Positions 43,801-55,569 of a DNA stretch of 64,000 nucleotides are shown here, one piece after another. The DNA is taken from assembly GCA_003439945.1 (NCBI GenBank), contig QVRM01000484.1, positions 1-64,000 of the forward strand. Direction: 5' to 3'. The notes beneath the pieces are model-generated. The model was given only the letters and a program-made list of their open reading frames with translations. It was not told where the DNA came from and ran no database searches. Within the stretch, counting starts at the first letter, position 1. Every line of letters begins with the position of its first letter. The stretch comes from Dermanyssus gallinae. Lineage: Eukaryota > Arthropoda > Arachnida > Mesostigmata > Dermanyssidae. The position numbers were made by a program, and so were the translations under genes.

Positions 43801-44860
43801 AGCGCTTCGATCGTCACAGCGGCCGGTAGCCATTCGTGTCTGCCGGGCTTACCGCACGGTGTCGACCGCGGCTCTCTTGGTCCTGTCTAAGATGCTGCCA
43901 TCCATGCTGGCAAGTGAACGGGCCGAAAGATGGAAGGATGGCGATCTAGACTTAACAACGGCTAGATCGAGGACAATCGCCCGGTGGCATGAAGAATGGG
44001 CCGCAGTGCAGCCGGGAGACCCTCGGAGGCCGCCCGCGGGGAGCTGGACCAGAGGCCTCATCCCTGACCTAAAGGCGTGGTACGACTGCAACCACGGTGA
44101 GCTGTCTTATGGTACGACACAGGTGCTGACCGGGCATGGCCAGTTCCAAACGTACATGGTAAGAATTAACAAGGCGAGTGTCGACATCTGCGCGTTATGC
44201 AGATCGGGTGAGACGGACGATGTCGAGCACACAGTTCTGCGGTGTCCGGCCCTCCAGAAGCCAGAGACGCGGGTGCGACCACCGTGAGAGGAAAGTCGAT
44301 CAAGAAGGTTGTAGCACACATGCTGACTTCGCGGAAGGCGTGGAGGGAGTCCTGTGCCTTCTTCGAGACTATCATGTCCTTAAAGGTGGCCAAGGAAACT
44401 GCCAGGAGAGCTCGTTTCAACAATAGCCCCCGATCCAGTCGAGAGGTAGCGCCCGTAGGTGACAGGGAAAGAAGGGGAAAAAGGCAGCAAAGGCGAACCA
44501 GCCTTGGGATTAGGCAGGGACAGCCAGGGACGCTCCAGGCGATGACTCTCGACGCATCCCCAGGTGGCGGAGCTGTGGAAGGCGTTAACGGTCTGGCTGA
44601 CGCGTCTGAGCTGCACCAAGGCAGACATGGAGATGGATGATGCCAGATTGGAGTAGAATGTAGGAGTTGGTGCAACACCACTCCCATGGATTCGAAGCAA
44701 TGCCTACGCAGTTACCGATCCCTGGGGGTGGGGGGGAAGCGGGTTTACTGGGTTTGCGAGTTCCAGACTAGTGACCATGGCTGGGGTGGCGCATGTCCGT
44801 CTGGATTCCCGTAATACAGAGCAGCCGGCATACTACCAAACGCAGACGGCAAATGGTGTT
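40868..44860 (+). mobile_element. R1-like non-LTR retrotransposon, nearly complete but inactive
   Basis: The order is a probable decayed end of ORF1 (40868-41300), ORF2 (41378 to about 44640), and a 3' UTR with GCGGGTTTACTGGGTTTGCG, similar in style to R1 3' ends. ORF2 has an apurinic-type endonuclease, a reverse transcriptase with the YADD box, and a CCHC motif near the end. Two in-frame stops and one frameshift disable it. The 5' side abuts a SINE-1 tail. No 28S rDNA was recognised on either side, unlike classic R1. Confidence 0.85.
41378..44640 (+). pseudogene. R1-like LINE ORF2 (endonuclease-reverse transcriptase), broken
   Basis: ORF2 nicks the target and copies the element RNA into DNA. 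The endonuclease (from 41378) shows NLNRCRAAHDLL, TGDFNSASTAWGS, SHVDLTLAN and the catalytic NHSDH. Then comes LTPGKAPGPDGV at the start of the reverse transcriptase, AYRPICLLDTMGKILE, DVKNAFNSMSW, GVPQGSVLGPILWN and VAYADDLALVI. GHGQFQTY, CALCRSGETDDVEHTVLRC (CCHC) and a C-terminal helix (SRKAWRESCAFFETIMSLK) follow. Breaks: TAA at 42755-42757 and TAG at 42995-42997, both in the otherwise continuous frame, and a shift near 44240-44285 that moves the C-terminal helix to another frame. The long frames between breaks suggest fairly recent death. Confidence 0.88.
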
Positions 44861-47748
44861 TAAAATGGGTCTGATTATTTCAAATCGCGGAAGAACGGCC
44901 TTGCATGGCACCTCTGATATGACATGGTAGCACAGATTTCTTTAATTTGTGTTTCTATTTTAACTGTTTCCGTTACATTTAGATGGGACGCGAATGTTTA
45001 GTAATCCTAAAATGTTATGCAGCGTTTCCTCGTATTAAAACGTCTGTGTTTCCTGGTTTTTGCTAAGAGATAAAAAGATAACATTTCGCAGGAGCACCAT
45101 TTGTTGGGCAGATTTTCCGTACAGCGGCACCGTGAAGTTGACCCCGACGGTTAGCTTTGAGTCCTGCAAGACTCAAACCCTCTAAATATGTTTTCGTGCA
45201 TAAGCTTCCATTTCTCTCAGCTACAGCCAATACAATGAGATGCCATAACAAGAGAAGTGGTCGGAGCATGAATTGAGCACCGTGGACCAACTGATCGAGG
45301 TAACTTTTTGCGTTGCCTACTTTTTACACGAATCGCTACGGACGACCCGTTACGAACGACCCGTTCCAACGCGCGCGTGTCCTGTGAGAGAGACGACCCC
45401 TTGTGTGAGACATATCTGTACTGCGTGCCGGCTGAACCTTTTCGGGTGCGGTTTATCTAATTTATTGTTTCGATCGAAAATATGACTGCGTCTCGTGTGC
45501 GTTGCGTTTGCCTTTCGACCAATGTCTTTACATTCTACTTACTTCTTTGCTCATTGTCGTCACCATACGGCTTCCCGCGCAACTTGCGTAACCCTTCTCT
45601 TTCTAGCTAATTGTGTTATGTTATTAGTATGTTTGTTCTACACATGTTTATGATGATTTTTCTACACCCGTTCAGATTCGCCACCCTCTCGTTACCTAGC
45701 GCGCTTCTAGATGCACATAAAATGCATATCGGGACAGTGTGTGCATGGTTGTATCTCTCCCTTCACAACATAAGTAGATTGTTGACAGCTGAAAAATACG
45801 ATGGAATGGTTGGGATCATGTTTTCCACTCTCTTATCTGGTGTAGCGTCTCCGCGGTATAATGTCTGATTCAGTTGCCTTGATCTTGTTGCCGTCGCCAT
45901 TTCCTAGATTTTACCTTGCCTCAACCGGTGTCGCCATAAAGAGGCGTTTTTGCTCAAATGTCTAAATTAACAGCAATGCTTTCTAGTTGCTTGCAAAAGG
46001 CGTATATGTATTTGTGTTCCGCATTATTAACTTTGACTTTAATGGCAAGGCACAATCGGTGATGGACAAGCTGCTCTCAAACAGCATCTTCTATTACGTG
46101 GAGGTGGCGAGAAGGCCGAAACTAAAAAGATAGTATGAAAATATGACAAGAATAATGGCGTGCATCGTTACAAATCAAGTTGCCTTATATCGGCAGCCTA
46201 CTACGTACGCGATGAAGATAAGAAAATCGATGTGACGCACCTACTTTTAATTTATGTCGATTTGTATCTATAGATAGAAGCAGTTCAGGGAGCAAACGTG
46301 TGGTGAGCCTCACGGACAAATAGAAATCCTAATAATCGCATACATGCTCGAGACGAACGAAAGTTATAAAAACCCTACATTTGTTAACAAATAAAATAAC
46401 GTTAAACGTTTTAAAAGCTATGAAGGGCAAGGCTACGAAGGTTAATAATGACAAACAGCTCAGCACTAGGAGTGGCAAACAGCAAAAGAACAATGGTAGG
46501 CACGTACGACGAAGGCCAACATAACGGATAGACAAAGAGCACACAAGTCGCAATAATTCTATCGATCAGATCAACAAATTGGGCCAAACATGTTGGAGCA
46601 AGCTTAGTTGACACGCAGTATTGACACGCATCGTACAAAGGGTCAAGGTTACTGGACATACGTGATGGCACAAATCTTTTTTGTTTAGCGTGATTCGTGC
46701 ATAGGGTGAGGAGCTTTACGAGCGATCACGGCCAGTTGATCCGGCAGACGCCCACCGCTTCCCCTGTCATCGCATAGAACTTCCTATGTGGGTTGGCTGA
46801 AGTGGGAAGAAATATTCTGTGGGTCACGGCGCATTTAAGACCAACCGTTAAGGATTGCGCTGCCGCTGATTAAACAATGTTCCCTACATAAATTGCTGCT
46901 ATATAGCGGCATTTATGCTCCTCCTTTTGTAAAACTTGTTGAAACAGGTAGGCGTAGATTGACGTCATGTATTTAAACTGCATTATTTTTCCTACAAAGT
47001 ATTTTTTAATGAACATATCCTTTTAGGCTGAATTTTCGTACTATTACGTCAGAGGTGTGCGTAAAGCATTTGTGTTCTCTACAAGAAGTACATGGTGAAG
47101 GTGGCCCGAATACACATAGTGGAGTTTGCCAAAAAGTTGTTTTTATGTAGCATAGAAGTAGAAAATATCTAAAATCTATAAGTTTTCACAAATCAAGGCA
47201 TGCCGGCCAATTGTTGACTCAGATTTTTCAGTAATTACAACATTATTCTTGCAGGTATTTCACTTATTTAACTTGAAACAGTATTCATAATGTTTCCGAT
47301 AGGTATCAATATTATTATATTAGCCCTGTGCTTTAAACATCTTCCAAACTTTCCGTAATTAAAGAAATATTGTATTTGTATATCATTATGCTTCCTTTAC
47401 GCTTCTAGAGGTAAGGTCGTTCCATATTTTTCCTACTTCTCGTTGGCAGTTTTCATTGAGACCACCATGTGACACAGTGGATACCACAAGACTTTTTGGC
47501 AACTTTTTAACCACTAAAGCTTTATAACAGGTACAAAACGCCTTCACATGTAGCTATCAAATTAATGTTGACTAGCAAGTGCGTGGTTTTCGAATCGAGC
47601 AAGCTACTCGATCTTCCAAACGCCTTAATGGTAAGCTGAGAGTGACAAAAATCGGACATTTTCGTAAATTATTCTGCTCTGCTCATGCGACTATTTAGCG
47701 GAATCGGAATATACAGGGTCACAATCTGAGGTATTCAATTAACTTTTC
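44861..47748. other. Unassigned DNA
   Basis: No gene recognised. The segment 45280-45600 is GC-richer, with a short repeat (ACGACCCGTTACGAACGACC), but has no coding pattern. Confidence 0.45.
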
Positions 47749-47916
47749 GGGTTGACTCTCAGCCAGGATTTAACGTCTATGGTACTGCTTTTTCGATTGC
47801 TTCATCAACGGACTCCCATAAATACAAATGTGCAACTGTGGAGATCGAACCCGCGCACTAATGTGTCTCCTCCGGTCGGAAAGCGCAGGCGAATGCACTA
47901 CGCCACCGGGCTCGAC
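47749..47916 (-). mobile_element. SINE-1 copy D
   Basis: On the minus strand, GTCGAGCCCGGTGGCGTAGT and GGGTTCGATCTCC head the copy, and the body is GTATTTATGGGAGTCCGT then GAAGCAATCGAAAAAGCAGT. It lies next to the mariner relic. Confidence 0.85.
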
Positions 47917-47929
47917 AAACTAAGGTAAT

Positions 47930-48710
47930 AGAGAGAGACAATTAGTGTACCGTCCCAAAAAAGGCTGTTTTTTTCGACAGAAATCGGCAAGCGCTCACAT
48001 TTTCTGTTATCATGTGAAGAAATCTGCGACTGCATCAATTGCTTGCCAAAGCTTACGGCGAGAATTGAACTGAAGTCATTCTTGCAACAAATCTTGACCG
48101 GAGATGATAAGTGGATTTTTCTCGAAAAGTCATGGTTTTCTCCCGGTGAAATACATCGACTGTGAGGCCGATTTGCTTCAGAAAATAGACAATGCTCTGT
48201 GTTTGGTTGGACCAACAAAGTGTTGTCTATGATGAGTTGCTAAAACCTGGTAAAACCGTCGATGCTGCTATCGCTACTGTTAACAAATATTTGATTTGAA
48301 CCAGGCATGGTGTGAAAAACGACCAGAATACAAAATATGGCACAACAAATTGATTTTGCTTCACAAAGACGTCTCATAGCACAACGCGGAGTCGGTGAAA
48401 AATGTATAAAGCATTGTTAATGAGAAACACTTTTCCACCCCTCTAATTCGCCATTAATTTCGGCTCCATACGATTACCACCTCGCTGCATGCTCGAAAAT
48501 TGGTAGTTGATTGGTTTGTCTCTAAAGAACAGACTTCTTCTGGCGAGAAATCCACAAGTGGCCCGAAAGATGGGCACAGTGTATAGCCAGCGAGGGCCGT
48601 TACTTTGAATAAAATTTCTTCACTCGTTATAGAACGAGAGACATTTGTTTTTTGCTTGGGAAATCGACAACTAACTTGACGGCAGAGATATCCCACAAGG
48701 GAGTGTCGAT
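47930..48710 (+). mobile_element. Mariner transposase relic
   Basis: Across stops and frame changes the plus strand retains the mariner order. FLQQILTGDDKWIF holds the first catalytic Asp region. KSWFSPGE follows, then VVYDELLKPGKTVDAA, then a Y-D-Y-H-L-A-type remnant near 48470 and a C-terminal W-x-R-x-I-H-K stretch near 48540. Every part is damaged, so no transposase can be made. Confidence 0.7.
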
Positions 48711-48846
48711 TGACGTTTTCGCAAATTCCTCATTTAATTTGTTTGTTTGTGCCCTTGCCTATTGTTTTAGCGATATGCTTCGGCGCGATTGTCGTCAGCG
48801 TTGAAATGCAGCGGATGTCACTGTGATAGGTGGGGTTATATCCCCA

Positions 48847-48886
<40 letters not shown>

Positions 48887-51080
48887 GAGAGCATGACCTT
48901 AATGACGTATTTCAGAAACCGTGAACCGCGGGCATCGTATGTAGTCTTACGGCTCACAGCCTTCATGAAACATTTAGATGAACTTCTAGAGAACGAGAGA
49001 AAAGGTCTTCTCGTTCAGGTTTCAGTATGGTCGAACGAAGCGACGGAGAAAGCTAGAGAACGCCAGTGAGCCGAGCTTTAATAAAACGGCATAACATGAT
49101 GAATACTGTGCGCAGATTCGCTTCGCCCTCTAGTGAGAATGGGCAGGCCATATCGGCAATCGCTGCCAGAAGCCGAAGATGTGGAAACAGCTGGCTAGAT
49201 GCTCGAGCTGATATTTGTCTAGCCGCGTTTCGAGCTCATGTCTCGCTCTTCCCCTCTCCGTTTGGTTGACCTGCCTGTCGACACAACGAGATGGTTACCG
49301 CAATGAGAAATGAGCCACATTTGACGCTTGCTATCTGCGGACATTTAGACGCGCCGTTTGAACTGTAGGGTAGCAACAACAACAACAACAGTAACCGCGA
49401 GGAACGAGACCGCGGTGAAACGCGGCGGTGAAGGCAGCTCAGACGCAGCATTCGCGACAGAACATGCGACAACCCCAGTCATCGGGGCATATTTTACAAC
49501 GGTGTTTCCTCACACTGAGTTGCTCAAACCTCGCCTACTCTACACGCGGTCCACATCCGTCCTATCGTGCTCTTTTATTAGGCACGATGTTGTTGTTACG
49601 GTGGCTGGCTTAGGTCCAGCGGACACATGTTAGCTTCAGCCTTCAGCCTATAGTTCCGTCTCGCAGCTTCCGGCTTCCAATATAATTTTACATATTCCTA
49701 TTCTATGCAGTTGTACAAGGACTACTGGGTGTCGGGAGGCGTACTGGAGCACACGACATTCGCCACTTTTTGCCGATTTCTTTCTAAGTGTGGGGTCTAG
49801 GGGTGTCATATACACATAAGCACATGTTGGCACAAGCACAGGGACAAACGTGCGCTTTTGATACGTGCCTTTTTTTCTAATGTTTCTGCCTACTACTCTG
49901 CGACAACTACAAGCGATTGACTGGTGTTGCGATCTCCAAGCAAGTCTTGCTTTCTATTTTTTTACTCTTAATCTAACACTAATATCTATACTTAAAGAAT
50001 TTCATTGGGCCACCGACTAATTCGATGGCTTTCACTTGTGCACTGCAAAATAGAACCAGAACAGCAATTTTTACTGTGTGGCATAGCCTTTCTTAAGAAA
50101 CAAGGACATCCACCGTCATCGCAGTTCTGCATCTACACCGAGCACACGAAGACACTACTAGGCTTGCAGGACCCTGCGTATACACAAGGTGGCATATCTG
50201 ATTGCTTTGTCCGGATCGAGGCTCTGCATGAGTGTGTTCTTCAACAAGAGTGATAATTTGTGTTCAAACCCGTCGTCCCACCGTTCGCCTGTCTTACCTT
50301 CGTCGTTTGCAAATACCTTCGGCCTGAAGAGACCAAAAAGGAGCAAACCCTCATGTGTTTTAGCACCTGGCGTTAAACAGTGTAGGTTGCATCATGGCCA
50401 GCATTCTCGTCAGCACCTTGTGCGAATAGATAGATATAATTGTAGGAATTGGGGTAGTGCACCCAACGTACTGGCTCATTCTGCTCTGCGTACTGAACAA
50501 TGAGCAGCGACCTGCGCCGTACTACCGGTTGGTGGCATACGTATGTATATGAGCGACATATTGTTTTGTCAGTGATGTATGGCAATTGTCGGTATCCTCG
50601 TGAGCGTGGGTGTCGTCATCGTTATTGTCTATTGCCGTGAAGGTCCTCTGATGATGAAGAGAGAATCTGTCGATGGACTGCTGGAGAAAAAAAGGAAAGC
50701 TACACATTTGGCGGCCGATGTCCCGAGCTGCGGTCGTCGAGACAGCAGTGTTTCGCACCCACATCGTGAAACTTTCGGTCGCGTCTGAGATCCCCATCGA
50801 GAGGTGTTGCTGGCTTCACATATGAGCTTCTCACTCGATAATGCTGTTGGTAGTGGTGAACACGGCCAGTCCCCGGACACGCGCCAGTGCGGTTCATCTG
50901 CTTGCTTCCGATAGCGCTGCCATTATTAACGCCGCTCATAGCATTCACGTCGTTCACAACGTCTCACCCTGCGACATCGGCCAGCCGGCCAACGGAAAGA
51001 GATCGTCGTCACATTCGTCCGCCACACCAGCAAGAAGTGATTTTTTCTTGCTGTGCTCGTATCGCCCGCATGATCAGAAG
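48711..51080. other. Unassigned DNA upstream of carbonic anhydrase
   Basis: An (AT)n array lies at 48850-48884. The block 49040-49640 is GC-richer with a (CAA)n run near 49374, resembling the gene-start regions of this window, but I can place no exon. The last 250 bases before 51081 probably include the promoter and 5' UTR of the carbonic anhydrase gene. Confidence 0.4.
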
Positions 51081-53378
51081 ATGCACGCCCCGTGGCTAGC
51101 TTGTATCGTGATATTACTTCTTCTAACGACTCGCAAGGCCGTGGGTAAGCAAACTTGTCTTTAATGCGATAAATACACACGTGTCTGCGCTTCGTTTGTT
51201 CATTTCATAACAATTCTCATCAACATTTAAAGTGCGCATTGGATACGAGACAGTTCCTTATTCAGTCGTATCGTGAAGAACTTACGTGAGTGATGGACGA
51301 GATTTAGGAGTATCTCGTCACCCTTACGGCAAAACGTCGCACTATTCAATTAAAACCCATGTTGTTAAATGCACTTTGCGAAATTTTTAAAGGGACATTT
51401 GAGGTGGTAGTAGATCTGATTTAAGTAGACCGCAAAATTTTAATTAAACTGGTGTTTCTTCTAGCCTTCTCCTCAATCATTTATTCAAAATTCATATTTG
51501 CCGGGTATGCCAATATGTGCAAAACGTAATATGCATATATAGCTATAAAAAAGTTTTTCACTCCATATACAAATAAGCTTTCTCGCAAGATATATAAATA
51601 TAAAATATAATTTTCGCTCGAGCTGGGAGTAGAAAATCGAGCGCCTATAGTCGTGCAGGTGAAACAGGTTGCGCATGACATCACGGGCGTAAAAACACCT
51701 TCCAAATCTAAGTTAACATGACGGTGGTCGTATAAAAAACCGGCTAACCTTCTATAAGGGGAGGTACATTAACGAGGTAATGTAAGATCTCGTTTTCAAT
51801 CGGTTATTATGTCGTCCACACATTAAAGCTGTTTTCTCAAAACTGCCTGGGGTTTTTCTTGTTTTGGAGATACCTTTGTTGTTTGGGAACCACCAACATA
51901 TATTATAGAAGAAAGAAAAATGTGCGTTTTGCCAATATATTTGTTGTGCGCTTGTTCGCGTCAATATACCAGCAACTGTAACTACAAATGACACTCAATT
52001 ACCAACCAAAATTACAAACGCATCAGGTGATCTTTGCGTTGCTGAGTGCACTAGCTGAAGTTTTATAAGCAAATAGCCAGTTACTACAACGGCCATAAGA
52101 AAAGCCGCGAACGGCCAGCACTAGTTGGACAAGCGGTCTTCACTGGGCCTCCCGTCTGTTTGAGAAAAGTGTGGAGCATAATTCTATCCTCCTGTTGTCT
52201 TCTATCAGGCTTTTTGCTAGGACATGACGTGTGTTCGTGTGTACATGCGTGTGAGTGTATGATGCGAGTGTTAGACTGTGTGCTGAAGAATCAATCGCCA
52301 GAGCCTCAAAACCGCGATAGCGGAGACGTTTCGACAGCAAACAATGAGAGTGGAGTAGCGCTAAACGTTGTGTGCGTCGAGGACAGCGACCGACAAATCC
52401 GCCTGTTGAAGTCTGCCGCAGAAGTTGACGGAACTCGTCGTTCTATGCTAGCCCTCCATGTCATGATTCGTGTGCACAGGGCGATCAATTGTTGAATAGA
52501 TCTGCTCTTGACGGAACAACACTGCGACAGTTGAGCACACGCTCACAGCGACGACATGCTGTAACAACAGCTAATGAAATTAATTTGGCTGTGCGTCTCT
52601 TTGCGGCAAGCGCCTTGCCCGGACATATTTGTGCTTACTGATCTCGTCGAATTGACTGGTCGACGCAGGTGCACCTTTTTTTGTTGTTTTGTTTCTGCTG
52701 GACGCATGGCGGTTCGAACGACTCTTCTAATGAATCTCTGAGCAACCACACACTTAGTATACTGTCTAGATGGAGCTCGCGCTGATTACATTTTACATTT
52801 GATCACATGTTTGGTCTTCAATGCAATTTTTTTTAATGAGTTTTTGGCGGTTCTATTGTGGTTTGTGCTACTGCTGTTTTAGTGTTGTTTTTTTATTGAA
52901 GATGATCGTTGTTGTCTTTATTGGCAATATGTTGTTTCTTTTGTTGCCTGTTCCTAACGTTGGCATGGCTTGTTTGTTTGTTTCAACTCGTTTGACAGTT
53001 AACGGCAGCGTGAAAGGGTATCTTTATGGCCGAGACTGGGGCTACGAAAATGAAATAGCGCCTTCGTCATGGCAAGACAAATTCAAACTATGTGGCGGCA
53101 AACACCAATCGCCTATCAACATCGACATGTCCAAGGTAGCCATGGGTCGCCAACCGTGCTTTCCGTCTTAACGAGGCAATGCACATAATTTTCTTGCATG
53201 AATCATAGAAGAAATTGTCATTCCTCCGCCAATTTAATGTATTCATCATTTTATCGATAAAAAAAGAAGCTGAATTAAACACTACTTGCGATGTCGCACA
53301 CTTTGAGTATAATATGAGTGCTGAAAGCTATGTTTCCAGATAGAGCTTATATATCTCATCTTTATATATGCCTATTAG

Positions 53379-53414
<36 letters not shown>

Positions 53415-55497
53415 GAATTTATTATTTAGTAATTATTTATGATATGATATAATAATATATCGACTTTAATCTATTTAACAGGACTTTTGCATTCATTTTT
53501 AAATAACGATTTAAAAAAGCAAAATAATAACTTGACTAACTTTAGGAAATCCAAGATTTCTAAACTCTATTAAGCTAAAGAGCAAGCAAAATCAGATGAA
53601 TCAGTAAAAGGGCATATGTTTACACGGCCATTGCCAATCCAACTGCGATGTTGGTAGGTTGGCGATGATATTTGTAAGAATTGACTATTTTTTAAATTAA
53701 ACAAACTTTTTTTTGTGGAGAATTAAACATAACCCTTCGATGCCATTGGATGGTACTTAACTTCATCTGAATTCTAGCTCAAGTTAAGTTTCAACTGTCT
53801 ACCTACTGCCACTTATATGGTAACCATCTTACGGGAAAAGTATTAGTACAGTTTTGTCGCATCGCTACAGCCTTTGGTCATTTTTAGGCCGTGTGACCCG
53901 GGGGCATCTCTAACAGCCCCTCATGCTAGCACACTAGCGAACGAAACAAGGTCTGATTTTGTTACTCTCACAGTGCTTTACCTAATGCATTCAAAAGTTC
54001 AGAAGAACAACCACTTAGACGTTAAATACCGCCGGCGAATACCTTGCAGCCATGAGAGGGTACACCAAATCTGGCATTGGGCTTAAGAAGCTATTAATGG
54101 ATCTAAAGCCAGGCGCCATCTCGCGACAGTGACCGATAAGCTACCAAACGATGTTAGTAGCCTCAGTATCGAAGGGACGATCTAATGAATCATACGTTAA
54201 CAAGGCGGCAAGGTTACAAAAAAACTTTCAACTATGTCCTGCCGAGACGCGATGTGCCAAAAGCACCCGCTCGAGCCGGTACTAGTTCATCTTGCTGACC
54301 CCTCCACCTTACTGGAATGTACCGTGTACGATTAGTCCTTAAGCTGAGCGGTAGAAGGGACTCGTTATATTCTTTGCTATATACTTTTATATTTGAATGT
54401 GACATTACTAGTATAATAACATTTGTAAGGAATTTGGGTTTAATACCAGATTATTTTCCGCCTCCCAAGGGCCTGGAATACCCGTAACGTATATCGTCAA
54501 TGCACCGAGGACCAGACAGATATCAAAGGTTTCCCCAACTTGAGCACCCATCATACTCCACTTCCTTTGGGGTATGTGGGAGTGCTAGACCAGCAACCGG
54601 GATGGCCATAGTGGACGATTTTTTTAACGCTCTGACAACCATATTCTAGACGCTAGTAATGGGCTAATTTGCCTGTGGCACGAAGTCGTCTAAATGCATC
54701 TATCGTCATCGCGTTCTCGTACTGGATTTATATAGGCTTTCTCTAGCAGAGGTAGTAGCAGCAGGGTAATGACAACCACGTTCAACAAATACAACCAGCA
54801 AGGCCGGGGCTCGAACTTGCAATTGTTTTTTGCTAACCATGGCAACGCCCCGTTTCGAACGGTGCGTTAGCCGCCTAAGCCACCGTCGCTACAAAATCTC
54901 GCTTGAAAAGATTTGCTCAATGCAACAAAATCTCTTGTCAATCGTTAGGCTTGGCTGTATGCTGCAGATATACAAGTAGTTACCCCAGTATATATATATA
55001 TATGCTTAAAAGCCAAATGTTGAAGAATAATGAGGATAACGATTCTTCTTGTTAGGTCGTAGTAAACTCTTCGCTAGGTCGAGTTATTTTGCATGGCTTC
55101 AAGGACAAGCGCGTCTATACGGTTAAGAACATCGGATCGACGGTACTGGTGCTTCCTGTAGCAGAAAACCCACCAATAGGGCTCGTGAGCGAAAACGGCG
55201 AGGAAAGGTTTGTCAAGAGTTCGTTTATGCTTTTCTTTGTCCCTATGTTAGATTTTGATAATCATTAAGATTTTTACTACGAGCAATTTTGGCTTGATCC
55301 TTGCGCACAAAACTGCACTAAGGGTCGAACAGTTATTACTACAAAATAGAGCTACCAAGCACTCAAGTTTGGGGTATTCAAACTGTCTAGCCGACAGGTT
55401 AAGATGCCTTGCTAGTAAGCTATTAAAAGGGCGATATACAGCAGTTCAAGGAAGTGGAATATTGGCAGACAAATAACGATTCTTATAAACCCATTGC

Positions 55498-55569
<72 letters not shown>

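Noticed and set aside
48454..48696. Minus-strand frames over the mariner relic
   Set aside because: They are antisense to the recognisable plus-strand transposase remnants.
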